A program made the position numbers and the translations under genes. DNA of 64,000 bases from Pictodentalium vernedei (Eukaryota > Mollusca > Scaphopoda > Dentaliida > Dentaliidae): contig JAUFNR010000044.1 of the NCBI GenBank assembly GCA_031216915.1, forward strand, positions 1-64,000. The letters run 5' to 3'. The number at the start of each line of letters is the position of its first letter. The stretch's first letter is position 1. The notes under the pieces were generated by a model. The model searched no databases, was not told the origin of the DNA, and was given only the letters and a program-made list of their open reading frames with translations. Shown piece by piece: positions 1-12,439 of this stretch.

Positions 1-733
1 CATATAAATATTTTGAAAATACTGTACATGTATGTATATTATGCATGTGTATTGAAATGTGACACTTAAATAAAATATTATTCTACGGCTACTACATAAA
101 AGTAGTCGGGATTGAAGTGATTAATTAGGTACAGGAGATTAAACTACCACTTGCACAAGGTGTGAAATGACATATGAGTGGTGCGACAAAGCACAGAGCT
201 GTCCTTCAAACCAACATCTGTTTTTAACACCTCTGCACATGACAAGCTTGAGAAAAAATAAGAGACAAATCAATATTTTCAATTACTTTTTATTAATTCA
301 GTAATCATAATTATAACCATATGTAAATAAAATCAATAAAAAATAATATTTTTTTTTTTATTTCCAATAATGACATACCGATCGACAAGCCAGATCACCA
401 TACATCATAACCCTAGCTCAAAGATGCCCCGAAATTTCGTATTATAATTTTTTTGTTTTGCCCCCCACACGTGTCTTGAAACCCCCAAAATTAAAATAGG
501 TCTTTCAGACAGGAAATTTTAGTCCCTCTATCGGAGATTTTCTGACGCCACCCCTGATTTTTGCGTGCAGCCAGCACATCAAGAATTTCAGTGTCTTGGC
601 AGTGTAAGATTCAGTCATCCGTACCACTCCTAAATGGTGAAGTAAATAGCCCTCCCCCTCCCCGAAACGAGGCCATTGGGCCCCAGACTCCCATAAACCC
701 ACACGCACAAATAGGCCTATATCATTGATTGCT

Positions 734-764
<31 letters not shown>

Positions 765-1683
765 CATCTTGGCCAGTTTTCCTTGCTAGTGCATGCAGGC
801 GCTGCAATATATGGATTCCGAAGCGTCTTGGGCTGAAACATCCCAGGGCCACCACAAGCATTCCTTTTTCGTTAATGTAGTTTATTTATGTTAATTCCAC
901 TCTCAACATTTACATTTTAACATTCCACTCTGAACTTAACTTTTAAAATCGTAAATCGGATTCCCTTCGTCCCCAACCCACAATTTATTCAAAATTCAGT
1001 ACCGGTAACAAGATTCTTCTCCCCGTCAATAGCTACAGTTAGGTAAAAGACCGCTGGGAAAATGTCCAGATATTGTACTGCTCAAGTTATAATTTTTTCA
1101 ACTCACATCCATGATTTCAGTACGGTATAATATTTATTTTTTCGTAATTCCTCGAGTTCTGAATCGATTTTGATGAACAACATTCCTAATCGCAATAGCT
1201 TTCAATAAATGTTTCAAATATTGAACTATCTTTTTAATATTTCAAGTAAAAGTAAAAGTAATATTTCACTGACTGTGAAAAAATTTGATCTAATTAAGAG
1301 CCGGTGAATGAGAGATCAAAAGATAAACCGACGTCAGCCTAACATCCCATCACACAGTTTGACATATTCATGCGAGATTAAAAACACGATTCAAACTCCA
1401 TATTTTGATCGTTTTTTCTGCCATATTATTGCTTTTTATTATCAAAAACATGTATGGAGCATACGTATTCAATTTATACTTAAGTGCAATACCTAACAAT
1501 CACTAAATAACAATGAACTGAAACTATTTTTGGTGGAAGAATAAACCTGATTACCGCACTTGCAAAAAACACAAGTTAATTATAGACAAATTGAAGTCAC
1601 GTGGTGGGGTTTTGAGACCCCACCTCGTAGTGTAATTAGTGGGGTCTCAATTTCTGTGTTCATATGGGCAGCGTACACGACAT
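1..1683. other. Non-coding AT-rich DNA, no gene seen
   Basis: I see no exon or recognisable repeat family here. A pure C tract lies at 736-765, and the only long ORF across it, on the minus strand, exists because the tract reads as glycine. It is probably intron or upstream flank of the ANKRD13-like gene, inferred only from position. Confidence 0.5.
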
Positions 1684-1685
1684 GA

Positions 1686-1754
1686 TAGGAGAAGTCGGCC
1701 CCAACAATTTAGGAGAAGTCGGCCCACAAGACTGTCAAGAGTAGGCGGCCCCAC
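1686..1754. repeat. Short iterated GGAGAAGTCGGCCC motif
   Basis: The motif GGAGAAGTCGGCCC occurs twice at about 27-bp spacing, followed by a decayed third version. Just upstream (about 1600-1650) a GGGGTYTYGAGACCCC-like inverted motif recurs. No family was recognised. Confidence 0.4.
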
Positions 1755-1769
1755 AAACTAATAAGAGTA

Positions 1770-4700
1770 GTGTTTAGCTTAGCATTTTATTTTGTCAAAT
1801 GGTCGAGTGGGGGGGGGTGGGGGAGATTAGGATGCTTCGATGGAAGTGGACAAAACATAAGATGGCTTCTTTCGACTGAGTGGCAAAAAAACACCTTTTT
1901 GGGTTGGCAAAAACCACAGGTACTCGGCACAAGCTGGGAAATCGAAAGAAAAATGATATTTGATACCATTTTTGAATTGATGCTGACGTGCCCCTATATT
2001 GGTATATAAATATTAACAAGGTACACAACTCACTTTTCGAAAACGATAGCACACAACTTCGTTATACCCGCCTCAAATTTGATTCACATAACATATCCAA
2101 CAGTACCCGGTATCAATGGAAAGGGGAATGAATGAGCTTTACAGTGGTGTATTACACGACCGTTGGATGCTGTTGGGTTGTTCATGATAACTGGGAGAAG
2201 TCGCAGGAAAGGCCGAAAAACATTTAGTCGGACAAGATAGTGCACAGCGAAAAGTGGATTACGAGCGATAATTATCCGATTTATTATAATAATTTGAGGT
2301 CTCATTGTCTATGGAGGGCAGATTCAAATATTAACCGTATACCTGTTGCACAACTAAAATAAAATGATCAGAAAGTGATAAGTGACGAGATTTTGAACTC
2401 TGCGACATTGTTCCATTCGGCGCATTTGAAGTCGCTGATTTGTAGTTCATCAGTATGTTAGCTCGTCCTAGTTGTATTGTGGGGTGCTGTTTCTTTTTGT
2501 AATGTACAGATTTGTAGAATTATTCCAGTAGCCCCCTTGGAAAATTTCATTCTGGTGTTGAAGTGACATTAGCAGGTCTCGATTTGTTCAGCTTTGTGTC
2601 GCAAAATGCAAAGCAAAAATTTCAAGCTGCAGTGCAATAGCTGGAATTGAATAGCGTTTCTTATACTTTGGGATAAAATCTACGAAAAAGCAAAAAGTAT
2701 TCTCACAATCGCCAAGATGGATTGTACTATGTATAATGCGTATGTGAATTGTATATTATTTGTATCATCAACTACCTTGCGTAGCTTATAGAGCATATAT
2801 CGCTTCTGATTGGTGGGTGGGGAAATCCTGATGACATTGGACTGGAATGTGAGGGACACGCATTTACATATTTCTGGGAAGTAAACACGTCTCATGAAAC
2901 TGAAAGAACAATATGTCGCAAGGTAAATTTTGTTCTGAAACTCAGCAGGACATAAATTGCGAGAATGTAGGATAAAATTAAATGAATTTCGTTGATATAT
3001 TAAAGATGGGATCAACCTATATCATAACAATGTATTTTCTTACCTGGACTCATCTAGCACTTGAATACTACTAGTAAGTAACAAAATAAAATAGTTTCTC
3101 TTCATACACTTGCAAAAATGAGTTTGAAACTCAGTTACATTCCGAGATGCAAGGAAATTGGGTGATTCAGGTCAAATTTTCAAAATTTTCTCACTTCAGC
3201 CGAACCAATGTTCACCCAAAGGGTCTTTGGACCCACAACCTGGGCTACAAAAAAGTTGCTAATCAGTTTTCTGTGAACAAATCAAGGCCTGATTAGAGTA
3301 AGTTGGAATAACAACTGAAGATAAGAAAGTGAAAATTTGAAATATGGAGAAGAGAAAAGATCAAACGTTGGGAATAATTGTATTCTTGTCGAGAATCAAA
3401 ATAAAAAATAGCTTTGTCAGTGGTTTTGGGTTCCAAAGTTTTCTGCAACGAATCGAACCAGAATTTTAAGTGCCCTCACACACTACGATTTGGAACCACC
3501 TAAAACTTTTTTATAACACAATGGCAAGCTTGATTAACTGGTAGAGTGCTGGAAGCCTGTATTTGGGCTTTATTCTGAAGTGCAGGTGCTTCAACTTAAA
3601 GGCATCATTTTTGGTGGCTGAGCTTCATATTACATGTACCTTTGAAGTTAAATAATTTTGTTTGTCAGAGTTCGCCTTGTTACAATTTATGAGAGTGGAT
3701 AACACAGTTAACAAGAAACATGCAAGCCTTGATCCCAAAACCGTAGACAAGCTTATATTCATCAGGGAAAATCGTAGTCTAAATCTCATACGGGATGTCG
3801 CCGAAACCCCTTCATTTCTGTAATAGCTAAGAGTACCCTCCTGGAAGCAGACTGTACTAAGCTATTGGAAGAGGACAGAGATACATCTAGCCCCAAGTTA
3901 CCCAGCAGGCTACTTTCCACATCAAGTGTGAGCCAAGAGTAATGTTAAACTGTTTGGCAGGATAGAGTTGAACTTTTTTACAATCATAATTACAATTACC
4001 AAGAGCATGACACACTGTATGATCTATATAATAAATATATTGATATCAGTTACCAGAGTCGGTGGAATCGTCAATCCTGTCTGCATTCATATTCTGTGGA
4101 TTAATAACTGTCTCAACCCCACCTCCACACACCCCCCCCCCTCCTTCAAGTAGCACCGCCTAAATCTAGAAGTGTTGAATTTGGAAAAATAAGATCCTTT
4201 ATCATTGATATTTTCAAGGGTGAGGAATCATAATTTTTCCAAATGCAAAATCTCCCCAGATTGAGTTTATTCCTAGAGGAGTGCTGAACTATCCCAAGTT
4301 TATCTAGCACCCTCATCAGCATAGAGCTGTTTGGGGACTGAACTTCTCAATGGGGTTGGTGTAAGATGGTGATATATTTCCCATCCATCAACCTGGGGTC
4401 CAAGCCCCAAGGTGGGGACAGGGGCAGTATGTAGCCATCTTAGAGGCCCTGTTGTACTCTTGAAACCTTGCAACAAAAAAAGAGGGTTCGTCAACATTGG
4501 GGAGGGGGCTAGGTATAAATTACTCTGTAAGACGGTTATCTACTGACCATTCCCCAGATTGGAGCTCATGCCTCTGGTGGGGGGGGGGGGGGGGCAGTAT
4601 ATTGCCTTTATACAGAGGCCAGGGAGTAGCCAAGATGCCATACAAGAAAAGATAATTCCCCGACAGCGTCCTACCTGGACTAGGCCTTGCCGATAAAGTG

Positions 4701-4830
4701 GGGGAGGGGGTTTGTAGACCCTGCTGACCCTACCTTGAAGCCACCCTACTCCGAGACTTGGGCAAAGGATCCCGCCTCAACAAATTATATTAATGATTGT
4801 AATCATAATGTTATATCAAGATAGATGAGG
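1770..4830. other. Non-coding DNA, mostly unique; no gene supported
   Basis: Both strands were read for ankyrin-type or other known protein wording and none was found. About 2100-2650 looks the least repetitive and could hold regulatory sequence or a 5' exon, but nothing in it proves that. A segment at about 3534-3600 is repeated in inverted form at about 19500-19560, which suggests an old foldback terminus. Homopolymer G/C tracts occur at about 4130 and 4580. Confidence 0.4.
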
Positions 4831-4840
4831 AATCAACTCA

Positions 4841-4904
4841 CCCCCCAAGTTTCAATGTGTTGTTTGTGCCCACTGGAACATAGAACACATTGGAAGTTGG
4901 GGGG
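4841..4904. repeat. Degenerate copy of a 62-bp hairpin element
   Basis: This inverted repeat has the same core (AACACATTGGAA and its complement) and the same CCCACTGG-like loop region as the perfect hairpin at 5841-5902, but with several stem mismatches. It is a diverged member of the same short foldback family. Confidence 0.6.
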
Positions 4905-5840
4905 AGAACTGGTTGTTACATAATGATTTATTTTATCCAGGTTGTTTCTGTGATGCTTAACTTCGATTAGCACATGATGCATTTGCAGCCAAACTCCAGT
5001 GTGGAATTCCATATTATATAATAGCCTTGTGACTTTGCACGCATATTCAGAAAATTGAAAACCACCCAAATTACGTATGCTTCCAGCTAAATAGCTTGAT
5101 CGATGGATAATTCAGCGGTTTGCAATTTCTCATTTCCTGTTATTTCAGTACTGTTTACTGCATCTGACAGCGACAAACTTTAAACTCTGTCCAGTTTTCA
5201 CAATGCACAAGAGTTGACTGTTTAGACTGTCTAAATACTTAATATAACGCATAATTGTTAAATGAAATTCTTGAGACCAGTGGATTGTATTGTGGAATTA
5301 TGACTTGAAAATTAATTCAGATGTCATTTCGCAATGGCGCAGATGCCCAGGTAGGCATGGACAGGTCGCTTTAATTTCTTCCATTTTGTCATATGTTGTG
5401 CAGTCCTTAAACATGGGATGTTCTTACTCAAATTTATTACTGACTCTAGATATCAAAGAACCGTTAACCGGTCATTAACTGGTTTTCCCAATCAGTTAAC
5501 CGGTTATGAAAAATGCATTACCGTATCCGAGCTAAATTCTCATTGAGCATAAATTTAGCACTGCATTTGAAGTTGAGAGGGGTTGCAGGAGAGAAGGTAC
5601 TGTCCACAACTTCAAGTGGGATACATGGTATTAGCAGTGTCATGAGAGGATAGACAAACCTTCTGATTTTATGAATGAAAATCCAATGTTTACTTGCTAA
5701 TCATTCGACAAACCGGCCTGGCATTCTTTAGGAGTGCTGCACGCCTTGAAAAAATTGAGGAGGGCAATTTTTTGCACCCCTTGATTTTCTGGAATTCCAG
5801 GCATGTTTGGGACTGCCTTTAAAATCTATTATCATTTCGT

Positions 5841-5902
5841 CCCCTGAGTTCCAATGTGTTCTATGTGCCTACTGGCACATAGAACACATTGGAACTCAGG
5901 GG
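5841..5902. repeat. Near-perfect 62-bp hairpin (29-bp arms, 4-nt loop)
   Basis: The left arm starts CCCCTGAGTTCCAATG and the right arm is its exact reverse complement, with loop TACT. A diverged full copy lies at 4841-4904 and a half copy at 8270-8304, so this is a dispersed unit. The perfect stem suggests recent origin or conversion between arms. A transcript would fold into a pre-miRNA-sized hairpin, but nothing shows that it is processed. Confidence 0.8.
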
Positions 5903-6460
5903 ATAATTTGTCAATGTTGCATTGATTTGCAATAATTCATGACCCATTCTGTGTCACATTTCGATACATTTTGAGTGTAGAAGGCAGTCACCCAAGAATT
6001 GAATGCAACATTTTGAATAATGAGAAGATGTGTGTTTCAATTTTTCCACTATGTAGCTGAATGTAGTACAATGTTTCAGTCACAATAATATAGCATACCA
6101 GTTTTTGCATTGAAAATTTCAGTTGCAATTGCACTTCCAAGCAATCTGAGGAGGGCAATTGTTTTGAACTCCTTGATTTTCTAGATTGCCAGGCCTGGAC
6201 AAAACATCTGATAGTCTTGGACAAGGCATCAGATGAGGTTTTTTTTTAGCTGGAGATGATTTCTTGTTTCTGGGGTGGGGGCAGGTAGAACGTTGATGGT
6301 GAGTGGGTAATTATCAGGAGAACAACAAAAAGGATACCAGGGTGTGCACATCCTTGAAAAGTCCTTGAATTCACTCCTTGAATTTTGAAAATTCAGAAAA
6401 TGTGCTTGTCAAGTGCTTGAAAATCCATCAGACTCCTTGAATTTTGCCCTATTTCATTTT

Positions 6461-8268
6461 TAGCTCACAATACGGCTCGGGCTAGAGGCTGTATTTATGA
6501 ACCGATCTTTACGAAACTTGTTGGGTACCTTTGTTATGACCGTGGGACGAGAACGAGTGTTTTTGGGTCCGATCCGAAATTCAAGTTGGCCGCTGGCAGC
6601 CATTTTGCACAAAACTAGGTGCAATCAGATTTTTGCGCAGAACTTCCATATGAAAGCTCTGATTTGAATAATTTTTTGTATGAATGTTTAGTACCATGGG
6701 ATACATCACATATAATACAGGTTTTTTTCTCGTGCGTAAATTATGCAAATTAGACTAACTTTGAGGTATTAAGTGTATTTAGTGTTGCTTTCAGCACTGT
6801 AAGTGCAAATGCCAATACGGCTCGGGCTAGAGGCCGTATTTATGAACTGATCTTTACGAAACTTCTTGCGTACCTTTGGTATCACCATGGGACGAGAACG
6901 AGTGTTTTTGGGTCCGGTCCGAAATTCAAGATGGCCGATGGCAGCCATTTTGTACAAAATCAGGTGCAATCAGATTTTTGCACAGAACTTCCAAATGAAA
7001 GTGCTGATTTGAATAATGTTTTGTGTGAATGTTTAGTACCATGGGATACATCACATATAATACAGGTTTTTTTCTCGTGCAGAAATTATGCAAATTAGAT
7101 GAACTTTGATTTTTTCAGTGCTACTTGCACACATTAAATACACATGTCAATACGGCTCGGGCTAGAGTCTGTATTTATGAACCGACCTTCACGAAACATC
7201 TTGGGTACCTTTGTTATCACCTTGGGATGAGAATGAGTGTTTCTGGGTGCGGTCCAAAATTCAAGATGGCTGCCAGTGGCCATTTTGTACCGAAATTAGG
7301 TCTAATCAGTTTTTTTTACACAACTTCTATATGGCTCAGGCTAGAGGCCGTATTTATGAACCAATCTTTACGAAACTTCTAGGGTACCTTTGTTATCACC
7401 TTGGGATGAGAACGAGTGTTTTTGGGTGTGGTCCGAAATTCAAGATGGCCACCAGCAGCCATTTTGTACCAAAATTAGTGCAATCAGTTTTTTGTACAGA
7501 ACTTCTGTATGAAAGTTCGGATTTGAATAAATTTTTGTATGAATGTTTAGTAACATGGAATACATCTAATATATAAATGCGAATGTCTGTATCTATATCT
7601 CTATCTCTCTCTCTATCTTTGTTCTGGGTGAACTCCTCCGTTTCTCAAACCATCGATCTCAAATTTTGTACACAGGGGTAATTCATCCCTGCGAGTAACA
7701 TGGAATAGGTGCCGTGCCCGTGATGGGTGACCTTGACCTTGAAATTGATGACCTTGATCTTTTATTTTGAAAACGGCTGGGCTGACCAGGGTAAAATTTC
7801 ATATGTATGGGTATATTGACCCATCGATCATTTTGACTTCATCGGGGTGCCCGTGCGGGGTGACCTTGGCCTTGAAATTGGTGACCTTGACCTATTTTGA
7901 AAACAGCTGATATATGATATAACCATCTTCTCCCGTGCAACGCCGGGTATCACCCACTAGTCACATATAGTACAGATTTTTTTCTCGTGCAGAAATTATG
8001 CAAATTAGATGAACTACTTGTTCACAGTAAGTGCACATGTCAATACGGCTCGGGTTAGAGGCTGTATTTATGGACCGATCTTCACGAAACGTCTTGGGTA
8101 CCTTTGTTATCACTTGGGACAGGAACAAGTGTGTTTTGGGGTGCCTTTCTTATCACTGTGCTATGAGAACAAATATTTTGTGGTTCAGTCAGACCCACTC
8201 TGGGACTCAAAGATTTCTTTTCGAGTTTAGCATCTGACTGTCACCCACCTTTACGATACTTTACCTAC
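6461..8268 (+). mobile_element. Hairpin-headed tandem-core element, GGCTCGGGCTAGAGG type (header truncated)
   Basis: It begins with TTTTTAGCTC, like other headers in the window, but the palindrome is cut short. The body is tandem units of about 340, 335 and then 180 bp, each opening with a CGGCTCGGGCTAGAGGCYG motif followed by TATTTATGAACCGATC. The same unit order, including the short unit, recurs in 45360-47781, so the two are copies of one element. The right end breaks at a half hairpin (8270-8304) where the other copy continues. Short ORFs in several frames are repeats of repeats, not genes. A Helitron is inserted at 7565-7960. Confidence 0.65.
7565..7960 (+). mobile_element. Non-autonomous Helitron-type element, 396 bp
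   Basis: It starts with TC, carries a GC-rich hairpin (CCCGTGCAACGCCGGG) about 10 bp before the end, and ends in CTAG. It sits exactly between A and T: the flanks GGAATACA and TCACATAT join to give the uninterrupted host sequence seen in neighbouring tandem units (for example near 6700 and 7040). These are the defining features of Helitrons (TC start, 3' hairpin, CTRR end, A|T insertion, no target duplication). No helicase or Rep coding is present, so it must be mobilised by an element elsewhere. Confidence 0.9.
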
Positions 8269-8269
8269 G

Positions 8270-8304
8270 CCTACTGGCACATAGAACACATTGGAACTCA
8301 GGGG
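8270..8304. repeat. Half copy of the 62-bp hairpin element
   Basis: It matches the loop and right arm of the hairpin at 5841-5902 (CTACTGGCACATAGAACAC and onward). It lies exactly where the 6461-8268 element loses similarity to its sister copy. Confidence 0.7.
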
Positions 8305-8931
8305 ACGAGTGGGTGGTTTGGTTTTGCTATTTCAATCCTCTTTCACAAGGATTGATATTCAAGTACCATATGTGGATCTCCAGAAAGGAAATTTGGTATT
8401 CATTTTAAGTGGATGACATCTTCATAATTTATGCAAAAAACTTGTCTCTAGCCCATGTTGGGCCACTCTTCATGCAAAGAAATAGTCTTTAGCCCCATGT
8501 GGACCAACCCTGGTGAAAAGTAGAACAAAAATTCAAATGGCATTTTTTTCTGAACTAATTAATATATGGTATGTAGCATCGTTACGGATGGTGGATCAAA
8601 CAGGCAAGACAAACCTTGTTAGGTTTTATTATTGGTGCCCCATATTATTATCTTCTTCCCACAAACTACAAGTCTAAATGCTTCCACACTTGTTGTATAC
8701 CATCTGTGTATGGATGATTTAAAAGGTCGTTCAATTGAAGCCCCTGTGGACTAATTTTTCCCGCTGCACACTTGATATCAAAATTTCAAGCAGCTATTCT
8801 TTTCCCATAATGTATGTGTGTGTGACTAGAAATTTAACCAACTCATTTTTGTTTGTCAGAGCTCGAGCTCGGTTGAGTTGTGATAAGTAAGGTGTTTGTC
8901 AGGTAAGCACTTCAGTTCCCATGGTGCCTGT

Positions 8932-11900
8932 TGTTAGGTCACCTGACTGCAAGTCAGTGGGAGCTATTGCCATCACTTGGCGACCATCGTCTGTTAACTT
9001 TTGAAACTTGACGTCTTCTTCAAGCTACTGGGCCAAATTCAGTCATATATTGCACAGACCATCTTTGGAGTATATCCTTTCTATTTTGTTCAGATGAAGC
9101 CGCTGCCATCTTCGGTCTGTGGTTAATGCCCCAAAAGCCTAAAAATCCTTAAAAATCTTCTTCTCATGAACTACCGGAGAGAATGCCCTGATATTTGGTT
9201 TGGAACATCCTTTGGTGTTGAAGATTAAAGTTTGTTCAAGGGGAAGTTTGTAGGTCAATATTTGGGTTCTCTATGTGTGCATACCCATTTTGAGCTCCAC
9301 CCAAAATTTGTATTTCAAGAACCAATAGGCTGATTTAAACCAAATTTGACATGTAGTATAATTGGATCATAAGTACTTGATTGATGCCCGTAAAAAAATT
9401 TTCACAGCCGCGTTGGACCTCCAGAAGCTAAAAATAGAAAGAAATTCAAACACCCATATTTCCCAAATCACACTGAACAGAGAACTTAGAACCAGTAGGA
9501 TGGAATGGTAAAAAAAAAAAGTCATCGATTGTGCAAAGGGTTTAGGGGAAACATCGAAAAAATGCTGAGTCAGCATATTTGCAAAAATTTTTCTAAAAAT
9601 TTCTTCTCCAGAACCACTGATCAGAATTTGGTATACAGCATCCATAGGGTGGTCAAGATGTAAGTGTGTTCAAATTAAGCCCCTCTGTTCATATTTGGGC
9701 TGAATACAGGATCCCAAATCTTAACTTAGAGCAACATGGGGAATAAGCTTTAAAAAGCTTCTTCTCAGAACCACTAGTCGGAATCTCCGGCCTTTAAATT
9801 CTTCCCAAATAATGACGGTAAATGCTGTGCCCAAATAAGATAACTGTGCCCAAATTAAGCGGAGTTTGAAACTTTTTCCAAAGTTTTACAGTGTTTCAGC
9901 AGTAGATAGTTTGGCCAGGTTTCCCTGATGCTTGCAATATAGCATGCAAGAGCTTACCTTCGAATCAAACAATGTAACAGATAAATAATTTTAAAAAAGA
10001 CCAACAAAGTTTGGCATAGAAAAGCAATCGGCATCGACAGTGTCATATACGATAATGCCGGCGCCAATTGCTTTTCTTTGGCAAACTGTATATGATCATC
10101 TTGAAGCTGGAGATCTATTATATTCATGTTTGTTGCATTTCCTATTAAATGTTATGCGTAATTTACATTCAAATAAGACTTTGGCTTCACCCTGGGAAAC
10201 TAAGAAGCCTTCGCGGGTAAACGTACGTCAAGTGGTGGTGGGAACCAGTGATAATGGTGAAGACCTATAACAAGGGGTTGTAAACTATCATTTTAAGAGG
10301 GGGACCTGTAACCTAAAACAGATGCCAAGAAGAAGAAAATACCGGTGCTTTTTCTCCAGCCATGCAGGCCACAATATGGCTGATCCATATTTGCCGTTGT
10401 GCTCAAATTGGACTGATCTAAAGTACTTCAGAATCTTTTAATATTTGGTATACCTCATTGTTACGAGAGTCAGATTCAAGTTTTGTTCAAATCAAGTCCC
10501 TCAGTTAATATTTTGGCCAAATATTAACTTAGTGCAATTTTGGGATTAATCTTAAAAAATTCTTCTTCAGATCCACCAGTCCGATTTTTATGATATTTGG
10601 TATACAACATCTCTAGGGGGGTCAGATTAAAGTTTGTTCAAATCATGTCACTGGGTTAATATTTGGGCTCCCTATGGAAGCCCAAATTTCAACTTAGAGC
10701 GATATGAGGAAATTTCATTAAAAATCTTCCTCTTCAGATCTAGCAGTCAGAATACTTTCATATTTGGTATACATCATTTCTAGGGGAGTAAATTTAAGTT
10801 CATTCAAATCGGGTCCCTGGGTTTATTATGTGGGCTCTTTATTGGAGCCCAAAGTTTAACTTAATGCAATATGAGAAAATTTCTTAAAAAATCTTCATCT
10901 TTAGATCCATCAGTGAGAATCCTTTCATATTTGGTATGTGACATCTCTAGAGGTGTCAGATTCAAGTCGAGTCCCTGGCTTAATATGTGGGTTCTCTATG
11001 GGAGCTCAAAGTTTAACTTAGTGCATTATTATTATTGCAAAAACTGTACGGACAGGAATATTGTTTTTTTGGTATGCAGCTTCCTTAGGTCCAGTGGAAT
11101 TAGATGGACCCAAAAAATTTTTATCGGTTTTGTCATGAGGTGCCGTATGGGGATACCCATTTTAACACTGTTGGCAGTGGGAAAATGCTGAGTCATCATC
11201 TTTCTTGTACTCCATCAACCATTTGAAACTTTTGTTCTTTAAAACCACTTTACCAAATTCATTCATTTATGGCACAGGCCGGGAGCACGGTGGCTCAGTG
11301 GTAGACTGTTGGACTTCTATGATGGAGATCCCAAGTTCGATCCCCATCCGAGATGACCCGTGTTGTGTCCTTGAGCAAAGCACTTTATCCTGGTTGCCTA
11401 AATGGGGGCACAATGATGCCGTGTACTAAGGCATACTGCACGTCGATGGTGCACATGTCTTTATCCGCTGTAACCCTGCTTGAGCGGAGCTTGAACAGAG
11501 TTAGAATGTTGAGGAGCCGACAGTTGCTCATCGATGCTCGATGGTTCTCCCCGGGTACTCCGGCTTCCTGCACCCGTAAAACTGTCACGATTAGCCATTG
11601 TGCATAAGTATGTGACCAAAAACACCAATAAATAAATATGGCACACACCATCTGTGGAATGTGCCCTTTCTGCTTTGTTCAAATGTTGGTAGAGAACCAC
11701 AGGAGTTCAAAGCAAAAAAAAAATTCATTCCGACACTTTTTTAATACTTCACAGAACAGAGCATTGTTTTTGTCTAGGAAGCTTTCCTGGGTGCAGTAAA
11801 AATAAAAATTGCCTTTGGTTGCATAATGGCAAATAAAAAAATTGCTCTTGCTGCCCATCACTTACAGACACACTCATCTCTTTTGACAACTTGAGCCAGG

Positions 11901-11934
11901 TGAGCATTTTAGGCTCCTTTGAGCCTCTACTTTT
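8932..11934 (+). mobile_element. Hairpin-headed tandem-core element, CACCTGAC family
   Basis: The header is a palindrome (TCACCTGACTGCAAGTCAGTGGGAGC) followed by TATTGCCATCAC. The body is diverged units with recurring wording (tctTcTTcagatCcaccagtc, tttgatatttggtatacagc, gttcaaatcaagtccctgggt). The 3' end carries the complement of the header (CAGGTGAGC), a hairpin (AGGCTCCTTTGAGCCT) and CTACTTTTT. This is the same plan as 42280-44504, whose end is a hairpin plus CTTG. A SINE interrupts it at 11277-11637. No coding capacity is seen. Confidence 0.7.
11277..11637 (+). mobile_element. tRNA-derived SINE with V-SINE-like body (copy 1)
   Basis: The head has an A-box-like GTGGCTCAGTGGTAG and a B-box-like AGTTCGATCCC. 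The body has TGTCCTTGAGCAAAGCACTT, a block resembling the V-SINE domain (CCGGGTACTCCGGCTTCC) and an AATAAATAAAT tail. The direct repeat ATGGCACA flanks it. The host sequence without the SINE is visible in a paralogous unit near 9030-9080, giving an empty site. SINEs of this type are transcribed by RNA polymerase III and mobilised by a LINE; no partner LINE is visible. Confidence 0.85.
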
Positions 11935-12220
11935 TAGTATATAAATGTTTTTATATGAGCACCAGAGCTGTATAGTCATTTTTAGCTCTTTCTGCAATGT
12001 CATAAAGAGTCATTGCCTTTTGAATTGCAACTAACATGTAAAACTATTCAAATAGTAATCAATTATATGATGGACTTTTGTCATTGTGAGATGCTGAAAA
12101 GCCTTTGGATTTTAAAGATACATTAACACCATGATGTCATTGTTATAGCCCCCACATTAATATATCGAGACTGATATATCCTTAGTTGATAGTTCCACAC
12201 AATAAGGCATGCTCCTAGCT
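11935..12220. other. Non-coding DNA, nothing recognised
   Basis: AT-rich sequence without exon-like wording or a repeat match that I could see. Confidence 0.4.
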
Positions 12221-12432
12221 GTCAAGCCAGAAAATAAGCAGACTGTCATCTTCACAGCAGGGTAGCATCACTAAATTCACCCTTTGTGAACCTCAATCTG
12301 AATCCGTATCTTAAAACTAAAAAGAAAGAGGTACCCAGAGGATAAATTGGCCCATTGTATGGGATAGCATCATCAAATTCACCCTCTAGGGACCTCATTC
12401 TGTAAATGTCAGACTTCTTATTTTCAGGCCTG
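12221..12432. mobile_element. Foldback MITE, AAGCCAGAAAATRAGCAGAC type
   Basis: The ends AAGCCAGAAAATAAGCAGAC and GACTTCTTATTTTCAGGCCT are inverted. A fuller copy lies at 30252-30512, which has an extra inner arm mirroring the TCACCCTCTGGGGACCTCAT block; this copy lacks that inner arm. The superfamily is not recognised. Confidence 0.6.
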
Positions 12433-12439
12433 CTAGCTG

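Noticed and set aside
505..861. 118-aa minus-strand ORF with a glycine run
   Set aside because: It depends on the C30 tract at 736-765; there are no splice signals or known domain.
11290..11350. tRNA gene
   Set aside because: A- and B-box-like motifs are present but the sequence is the head of a SINE with the same body at four other places, and the cloverleaf stems do not pair well.
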